The position numbers and the translations under genes were made by a program. Below, piece after piece: positions 17,347 to 21,843 of a stretch of DNA of 21,843 bases. Position 1 is the first letter of the stretch. Every line of letters starts with the position of its first letter. Source of the DNA: Chara braunii (Eukaryota > Streptophyta > Charophyceae > Charales > Characeae); assembly GCA_003427395.1 (NCBI GenBank), contig BFEA01000509.1, forward strand, positions 296,295 to 318,137, given 5' to 3'. The notes under the pieces are model-generated. The model was given only the letters and a program-made list of their open reading frames with translations. It made no database searches and was not told where the DNA came from.

Positions 17347-17623
17347 CAATTTGGACGATTTCTCAAGTTATGTGTGTCATGCTTGTGCAGGGGCGTGGTC
17401 CCACTAGCAAAGAGGATCGGATCGAATGCCTGAATCTGGACGAGGTTACAGAGATGTGCAGAAAATCGAGATTGAACCGCTTTTCTGCATCTCCGCATAA
17501 AACACATCCAGATTCAGGAGCTTAATCCTATCCTTTCTGCTAGTGGGACCTCGGCCCAGGGGCCATGCTAATTTCCTTCTTTTTCTCTGTATTGCACCAA
17601 TTTTAACGGATGTCCCGAAGGAC
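17347..17623 (-). pseudogene. U6 snRNA pseudogene split by an insertion (copy 5)
   Basis: The 5' part (17623-17557, minus) runs from GTCCTTCGGGACATCCG through GATACAGAGA-like ATACAGAGA. An expanded A/G-rich insert follows, then ATTAGCATGGCCCCTG. The 3' part (17394-17347) runs from GCCCCTG through CACAAGCATGACACACA to GAGAAATCGTCCAAATT, close to the U6 3' end. A 162-bp foldback element separates the two. The CAGGGGC at the break is duplicated on both sides. The copy was therefore full length before the second insertion. Confidence 0.88.
17395..17556. mobile_element. 162-bp foldback element nested in the U6 copy
   Basis: The two halves are near-complete inverted repeats. GGTCCCACTAGCA begins the left arm at 17397, and its complement TGCTAGTGGGACC ends the right arm at about 17550. 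Further in, CCTGAATCTGGA, GAGATG..CAGAAAA and others also pair. Flanking CAGGGGC (17388-17394 and 17557-17563) is a 7-bp target-site duplication. The element is non-coding. The size and full-length palindrome fit a foldback MITE; the superfamily is not determined. Confidence 0.75.
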
Positions 17624-17632
17624 ACCACACAT

Positions 17633-17775
17633 ACTTTCTTAGCATCGCCGACAAGCTTTTGCAGGCAACACTTTTTTGCAGCACATTTTCACAATCAGGA
17701 GTTCTGCAGGCAGACACCCTTGGCAGACATTTTGCAGACAGGCACTTACAGACAGCTCTGTAGGCATAATTTTTC
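17633..17775. repeat. Satellite continuing beyond the insertion
   Basis: The array resumes with TTAGCATCGCCGACAAGCTTTTGCAGGCA (AAGCTTTTGCAG at 17653), continuing the unit interrupted near 17,118. It then decays into loose TGCAGGCAGACA and TTACAGACAG words until about 17,770. Confidence 0.8.
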
Positions 17776-17933
17776 AGAAAGATGAGATAATGGCCAAGGC
17801 CGGATTAATTTAAATTAAAAATGAAAACAAAAAAATCAAACAGAGGAGATTGATCAGGCAGGCTCACTGGCTTGCAGGTCAGGTGGATTGAAATGTTTGA
17901 GGAACAGAGAGTGGAGTTTGTTCAGAGAGTTCA

Positions 17934-20030
17934 TCAGACTTCATCTCCAATGATCTGGAGCTCTGCACTAAGGACCAAGGCACTGCCCATGGGACCAAAC
18001 CACCTCTGCATGTTACATTTGTCACGCATGTAATCCTTTTCGGTCATCACTAGGAAAACTCTTCTTTCTCCAGCGAACCGCTTTTCCAGCTGTCCTAATT
18101 GCCACTTGACAAGCTCTGCATCTTCCAAAGTAAACCTATGATGATCGCCTAGATCGAGCGCCTCCACGTGGAAGGCACCTAAACTCATCAAGCTGAGACG
18201 AAAAGAGCTCGGGCAACCAATTCCTGACACTGACAAGACTGCTGCACCTTGTACAACAGTCAGAGAAGCCAGCGCTTCTTCCTCTTCCCCCTTCTCCTCC
18301 CCACCTTTCTCCCCCCCTTTATCCTCCCTCTTCTCCTCCCCCTCGTAATCCTCGATCTCCTTGTCCTTCACCTCCTCCTCCCCCTTCTCCCTCCCCCCCT
18401 TCTCTTCCCCCTCCTCCTGCCCCCCCTTCTCCTCCCCGTTCTCCTCCTCCGGCTGACGTTGCCCATGCTCGCGTCTGTTACGGTTCACTGTCACTCCCGG
18501 AAGGTTTCCTGCTGGCTGACGGCGCGGAGAATCGATATCGACGGCGATTCTTGGCAGTCTGTTTTTCTCATGGTTGGTGATGGTGGCCTCGTAGCCACCC
18601 CCCTCGCCACAGTGCTCTCCCGCGGAAGGATTGGATTCTCGCAGGTCACTTCCCGTATTCATGCTGCCATCTAGATCTAGTCGGAGATCAAGAATATCCA
18701 GGCATTTGCATTGATCAGTGCTATTTTTAGAGTGTGGCTTGCCAGGGATAAAACCTGCAGAAAGTCCGCGTTCACAACAAATTTCTCCTGCCCACGAGCT
18801 ATTTTCGCTTGATGGTGGTGATGATGACGACGATGATGGTAGCGCCGTTCCTCTTGTCGGCGATCTTAGGCGGATGAAGTGCGTGGGTATCATCGCCGTC
18901 TTGATGACCATTGCTGCCGGCCCAGCAAGCTTCTTCATCTCTTCTAGCAGTTCGACGAGCGCCCCCTTCGGAACTAGATCGGAATGATGGACTGCGACCA
19001 CGTCCGCCCGCCCAATCGCAGTGGCAGGATTCTCTCGTAGAGGCCCACGTGGCACTGTCCTGCCGTTTCCCCAAGGGGATAGAGCGTTAACCATGACAAC
19101 CTCTAGATCTCTTCCCAGCCTCCAATGCTGCATGCCATCATCAAGGATGGCCACACCTATTCCATCACCGGTGCAGCTGGATTTATCTTCGACGCCTACT
19201 GTTTTCCTACCCCGAAAACCTTCACTATCACTAGATGCTGCTGCTGATGACCCGCCGGACAAAACAGTTGTTGAGGGCGTGTTGAAAGCATGCTGCCAGC
19301 TGCTTTCGTCAATTCCATCCCTGCCGCAACAGCATAGGACCGTGGCTGCTCTCCCATCGTGTCGATCACCATCGATGCTGTCTGTCTTCCCCGAAGATGA
19401 GGGGGCATAATGAGATGGAGCGTTCGCCGGAAACCCACTTCGGCGTGAGACATTCGTTCCATTCGGCCTTCTTCTAAACAAGTCCTTCCAAACAAGTGCT
19501 TGGTCAGGCCTACCCTGCCTGTCACCCTGCATTGATTCTGCAGCAACCCCATACCCGTGAATCGCGTCGGAGGCGACTTTCACGCGATCCTTTCCGACGC
19601 CGATGACGGTGCTGGTCCCATTCAAGCGGGCTCGAAGTAGGCGCACCTCATCGCCGCCTCCGTACCCTCGCTCCAAAATCAGTGGCCGGCAGCCTGCAAG
19701 CAGACACCGTTTCGCAACATACTCTGCCATTGGGGTTTTACCATTCCCTCCCCATGTTACGTTGCCGATGCTGATGACAGGAACGGGTATTCTTTCGACG
19801 TGCAGGATACCCTTGGAATAGAGCATCTGCCGCACACGCGAGGCAGCAATATAGATTACACTCGCAAAACACAAGAGTGGAGTTATTGCCGATTCCAGAC
19901 TGAGTGGGGGGTGAATGTCCCTCTGATCGCCACATGCAACTGAACGGGTTGCACTCACAACCCTCGCTTGCGCTTTTAGACCCACAGCTTTCATAGAATA
20001 CCAGCAGCACATTATCGCTTGTCGCGGCAT
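17934..20030 (-). CDS. LPXK: Tetraacyldisaccharide 4'-kinase, plant-type (LpxK)
   Basis: LpxK transfers phosphate from ATP to the 4' position of the disaccharide precursor in lipid A biosynthesis; in plants this pathway acts in mitochondria. The 698-residue product has a Ser/Ala/Arg-rich N-terminus that suits a mitochondrial presequence and a membrane helix at about 46-66. It has the Walker A strand SIGNVTWGGNGKTP (87-100), ERGYGGGDE (120-128), ILDDGMQHWRLGRDL (295-309), GNGRTVPRGPLRE (321-333), SGIGCPSSF (602-610), LGDHHRFT (627-634) and MTEKDY (662-667), all family landmarks. The usual length is 320-400 residues; two insertions, about 160-290 (Ser/Gly-rich) and 387-586 (ending in an acidic E/G/K tract), account for the excess. 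They could be unspliced introns without stops, but no convincing splice pairs were seen. The C-terminus stops soon after SAELQI, a little earlier than expected. The start is ATG at 20030 (A at -3); an upstream in-frame start at 20102 would be TTG and would translate the (TTC)n microsatellite as poly-Arg. Confidence 0.9.
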   Translation of the reverse strand: MPRQAIMCCWYSMKAVGLKAQARVVSATRSVACGDQRDIHPPLSLESAITPLLCFASVIYIAASRVRQMLYSKGILHVERIPVPVISIGNVTWGGNGKTPMAEYVAKRCLLAGCRPLILERGYGGGDEVRLLRARLNGTSTVIGVGKDRVKVASDAIHGYGVAAESMQGDRQGRPDQALVWKDLFRRRPNGTNVSRRSGFPANAPSHYAPSSSGKTDSIDGDRHDGRAATVLCCCGRDGIDESSWQHAFNTPSTTVLSGGSSAAASSDSEGFRGRKTVGVEDKSSCTGDGIGVAILDDGMQHWRLGRDLEVVMVNALSPWGNGRTVPRGPLRENPATAIGRADVVAVHHSDLVPKGALVELLEEMKKLAGPAAMVIKTAMIPTHFIRLRSPTRGTALPSSSSSSPPSSENSSWAGEICCERGLSAGFIPGKPHSKNSTDQCKCLDILDLRLDLDGSMNTGSDLRESNPSAGEHCGEGGGYEATITNHEKNRLPRIAVDIDSPRRQPAGNLPGVTVNRNRREHGQRQPEEENGEEKGGQEEGEEKGGREKGEEEVKDKEIEDYEGEEKREDKGGEKGGEEKGEEEEALASLTVVQGAAVLSVSGIGCPSSFRLSLMSLGAFHVEALDLGDHHRFTLEDAELVKWQLGQLEKRFAGERRVFLVMTEKDYMRDKCNMQRWFGPMGSALVLSAELQIIGDEV
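18275..18440. repeat. Pyrimidine-rich (plus) / GAG-rich (minus) tract inside LpxK
   Basis: The plus strand is almost pure C and T (CCTCCTCCCC-type). The minus strand codes for the Glu/Gly/Lys tract at residues 527-585 of LpxK. The strand asymmetry suggests microsatellite expansion within the coding sequence. It stays in frame, consistent with selection on the reading frame or with recent growth. Confidence 0.85.
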
Positions 20031-20039
20031 GATTGAACC

Positions 20040-20407
20040 CTCTCTTCTTCTTCTTCTTCTTCTTCTTCTTTGCAATCGAAGCCCCCAAGCTCTGGTGGAC
20101 AAGAGGACTTATCGGAGTTATGAGTCCGTTGCTGTCACAACTTCCAACATTGGGCAATACAAAGCTTCAACCCCTCTTCCTTCCTACCCCTCCCCCTTCT
20201 CCCATCCCCCTTGCCCCCCAATGAAGCCTCTCTTCTTCTTCTTCATCTCCTTTGCGATTGAAAGCCTCTCAGCTCTGGTGGATAAGAGGACTTTTTTGGA
20301 GTTACGAGTCTGTTGCTGTCAACAATGTCCAACATTGCACAACATGAAGCTGCTTCAACCCCTCTTCCTTCCTATCCATCCCCCTTCGCCGACCCCTCTT
20401 GCCCCCC
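20040..20407. repeat. 183-bp tandem duplication with (TTC)n, upstream of LpxK
   Basis: Copy 1 (20040-20219) and copy 2 (20228-20407) share CTCTTCTTC-runs, TTTGC(A/G)AT(C/T)GAA, CTCTGGTGGA(C/T)AAGAGGACTT, GCTTCAACCCCTCTTCCTTC and a final GCCCCCC. The anchor CTGGTGGA occurs at 20092 and 20275, a 183-bp period. The two differ by several per cent and in (TTC) length. The duplication starts just 10 bases upstream of the LpxK ATG, so it lies in the presumed 5' UTR and promoter. Confidence 0.9.
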
Positions 20408-21119
20408 TTTTCCTACCCCCTCCCCTACCCCTCAACACCCACTCTCGGCTATGTTGACCCCTCTTGGCCCCCTTACAGTTGGGAGTGCTTTGAATGCCCC
20501 CCTATTCAACAGTAGACGGACACGAAACCCAATTCACCTTGTAAATGAAGAACCTACCTTCCATGCCAAAGACACCAATTGGTTGCTGAGGATGCTGCTG
20601 CTGCCTCTCTCGCCCGCATTTCACACACATCATTTTATCCTTAGCCTCAGTAAAACAACTGAATTCAAATTGTCAATTACTGTAAATAGTAAGTAAACGC
20701 CTGATCAGTGATTACTTCCTTGCGTCCACAGTTAATATTCTGCTACCAAATTTACTCGCCATGCCACTTCCGCTCACAGCAAGAAGCCATTTTCTGTCCC
20801 TAGAAACTAGTTGTGGAAACTAGTTGGGAAATCAGTTTGCTGACGGAAAAAGCTTCTGGCCGGAAAAAGGAAAAAACTTCAAAAAAGAGGTTTGCTACAG
20901 GCACTGATTGGAAACAAAAAAAAAGGAAAAAAGAGCCACTGACCGGTGCTGACGGGGAAATCAGTTTGGCTGCTTTGGCACGAGGTTGCCCGATTCAGCC
21001 AACAAGTCGGCCAGAGGCTAAAGCGCCCACCAGACCGTGCAAGATAAATGGGCGTACATCACACGGCGGGGCTTTCAATCAAATGAATACTCGTCAGCGT
21101 CTACGCCAACCCATGCTCG
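20408..21119. other. Intergenic between LpxK and MED30
   Basis: This should hold the 3' UTR of MED30 and the promoter of LpxK, both read on the minus strand. I see no canonical AATAAA on the minus strand close to the MED30 stop and no clear TATA box for LpxK. A plus-strand frame across 20,813-21,373 is antisense to MED30 at its right end and Lys-rich at its left end; it is not a gene. Confidence 0.5.
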
Positions 21120-21746
21120 TCAAGGACATCGATCGGTCGCAAGAGGGATACCCTGCCACATGGTTACATCTTGCAAAAGACTTCGTAGATCGTCGATCAA
21201 TACCTTCAGCAGTTGATTTTTTTGGCGAGCTTCGTTCTCCAGCTGCTGAGCGCGTTTCTGTAGACTCTCAAGCTCGTCGTCGTCTTGCATTGCATTTGTC
21301 GACTCCTCGCCTGGTCGGTTGTTCCTCCCTTCCTTCTCCAAGCACTCTTGGAGACGGTGAAGCACGACCCTGAGCGCAACGCTTGCCGTCTTGTAGCCTT
21401 GCCTTCCCAACTCTAAAGCAGCTAGATGCACAGCGGCGGCTGTATGCGTCGAAGTCGGGCCATGGCTGTCTGCAGCTGCTGCTCCACCTCCAGGCGGTGA
21501 GATGACTCCCAGCTGCTCCGGTGCTTGACTCAAACCTGTGCCCAGCTCCTGAACCACCTCAGGGTCAATCGGCGCAGAGAGGACAAGGTTCAAATGGGTA
21601 ACAACATCTTGTGCTGAGCTGACGAGGTCTCGTACAGCCTGCTCACCTTCCCTTGCAAGGGCATGTATTTCTTCCCCCCCTTCAATATCAAATGGATCTT
21701 TCTCTCCTCCCCCTCCTCCCCCAACCCTGATCTGTTCCACATCCAT
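21120..21746 (-). CDS. MED30: Mediator of RNA polymerase II transcription subunit 30
   Basis: MED30 is a subunit of the nuclear Mediator complex, which links transcription factors to RNA polymerase II. The 208-residue product starts at ATG 21746. It has an N-terminal Gly-rich stretch (8-14), then GEQAVRDLVSSAQDVVTHLN (34-53), matching the plant family's early helix. The segment LAALELGRQGYKTASVALRVV (108-128) corresponds to the conserved helix with R-x-x-Y-K. A C-terminal coiled coil (about 153-192) contains ELESLQKRAQQLENEARQKN and LKVLIDDLRSLLQDVTMWQ, the most conserved plant MED30 feature. Length is close to the family's roughly 190. After W-Q (197-198) the tail IPLATDRCP is unlike the usual short S-P-C-type end. 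The bases following (GG|GTATCC) could be a splice donor, so a last small exon may be missed. No internal intron is evident. Confidence 0.8.
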   Translation of the reverse strand: MDVEQIRVGGGGGGEKDPFDIEGGEEIHALAREGEQAVRDLVSSAQDVVTHLNLVLSAPIDPEVVQELGTGLSQAPEQLGVISPPGGGAAAADSHGPTSTHTAAAVHLAALELGRQGYKTASVALRVVLHRLQECLEKEGRNNRPGEESTNAMQDDDELESLQKRAQQLENEARQKNQLLKVLIDDLRSLLQDVTMWQGIPLATDRCP

Positions 21747-21843
21747 CTATCTACTCCCCCTGTTCTTCTCCACTTCCATTTCCAACCTCATGCGTATTCC
21801 GTCCTAACTACAACCCTTTCCGCTTCCTTCCCACCCCTTTCCC
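21747..21843. other. Purine-rich (minus) leader of MED30
   Basis: The plus strand is pyrimidine-rich, so the minus-strand leader before the MED30 ATG is GA-rich. No TATA box or other element is visible before the window ends. Confidence 0.4.

Larger units (their letters stand above)
17126..17625 (-). mobile_element. Composite retro-insertion: U6 snRNA joined to a tRNA-derived SINE
   Basis: The block interrupts the satellite and is bounded by CACACAT at 17119-17125 and 17626-17632, a 7-bp target-site duplication. On the minus strand the order is complete U6 (from 17623), an A-rich tract of about 40 bases, then a tRNA-like head. The head has the A box TAGCTCAATTGG (17300-17289) and a B-box-like AAGTTCAAAATC (17258-17247). 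The SINE body with ACCAGGGGTCGGTCAGTTCA and ATGATATCTCAAGG follows, then an A-rich 3' end. A single set of duplicated flanks around both parts suggests one insertion event of a chimeric RNA or template-switched cDNA, made by LINE enzymes. Confidence 0.7.

Noticed and set aside
18249-18674. Plus-strand Leu/Pro-rich frame
   Set aside because: It is the antisense shadow of the LpxK acidic tract.
20031-20102. N-terminal extension of LpxK with a poly-Arg stretch
   Set aside because: The start codon at 20102 is TTG, and the Arg run is the (TTC)n microsatellite; the ATG at 20030 is the plausible start.
21120-21373. Right end of a plus-strand frame
   Set aside because: It is antisense to MED30, whose coiled coil is a much better explanation.

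Overview
The window is nuclear DNA from a green plant, and it is dominated by repeats. The U6-like sequences carry the plant-type 5' end (GTCCTTCGGGACATCC). The two convincing protein genes are a plant-type mitochondrial LpxK and a plant-type Mediator subunit 30. No gene is laid out in an operon. Microsatellites, LINE and SINE debris and tandem repeats fill the rest. A large, repeat-rich streptophyte genome, possibly a charophyte alga such as Chara, would fit; that placement is inference, not something the sequence proves.

Layout. Bases 1-2,700 hold a (CT)n/(CA)n microsatellite, a short unidentified reading-frame remnant (116-469) and sequence with no recognisable gene. Bases 2,745-3,290 are a degenerate ~110-bp tandem repeat. 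Bases 3,300-6,650 show nothing firm. Bases 6,660-8,320 hold small tandem repeats, several perfect hairpins, a hammerhead-ribozyme-like core and two U6 snRNA fragments. Bases 9,386-10,621 hold the decayed 3' end of a non-LTR retrotransposon, split by a diverged duplication and ending in poly(A). Bases 10,928-11,867 (minus) are a frameshifted reading frame whose C-terminal half is a (GTT)n microsatellite. Bases 12,281-12,500 are a tRNA-derived SINE into which a sequencing-library adapter pair has been assembled. Bases 12,844-17,770 alternate U6 copies, inverted-repeat elements, a 36-base G run, a 239-bp tandem duplication, a MITE-like element and a 28/48-bp satellite. A U6-SINE chimera, itself interrupted by a foldback element, has inserted into that satellite.

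The two genes lie at the right end, both on the minus strand. LpxK (17,934-20,030) and MED30 (21,120-21,746) are separated by ~1.1 kb that includes a 183-bp tandem duplication directly upstream of LpxK. They have unrelated jobs (mitochondrial lipid A-like biosynthesis and nuclear transcription) and are simply neighbours.

The most interesting signal is the U6 story: five U6-derived copies in 22 kb, one fused to a tRNA-derived SINE and bounded by a 7-bp target-site duplication. This points to repeated capture of U6 RNA by the LINE/SINE retrotransposition machinery. The most practical signal is the assembly artefact at 12,387-12,424.
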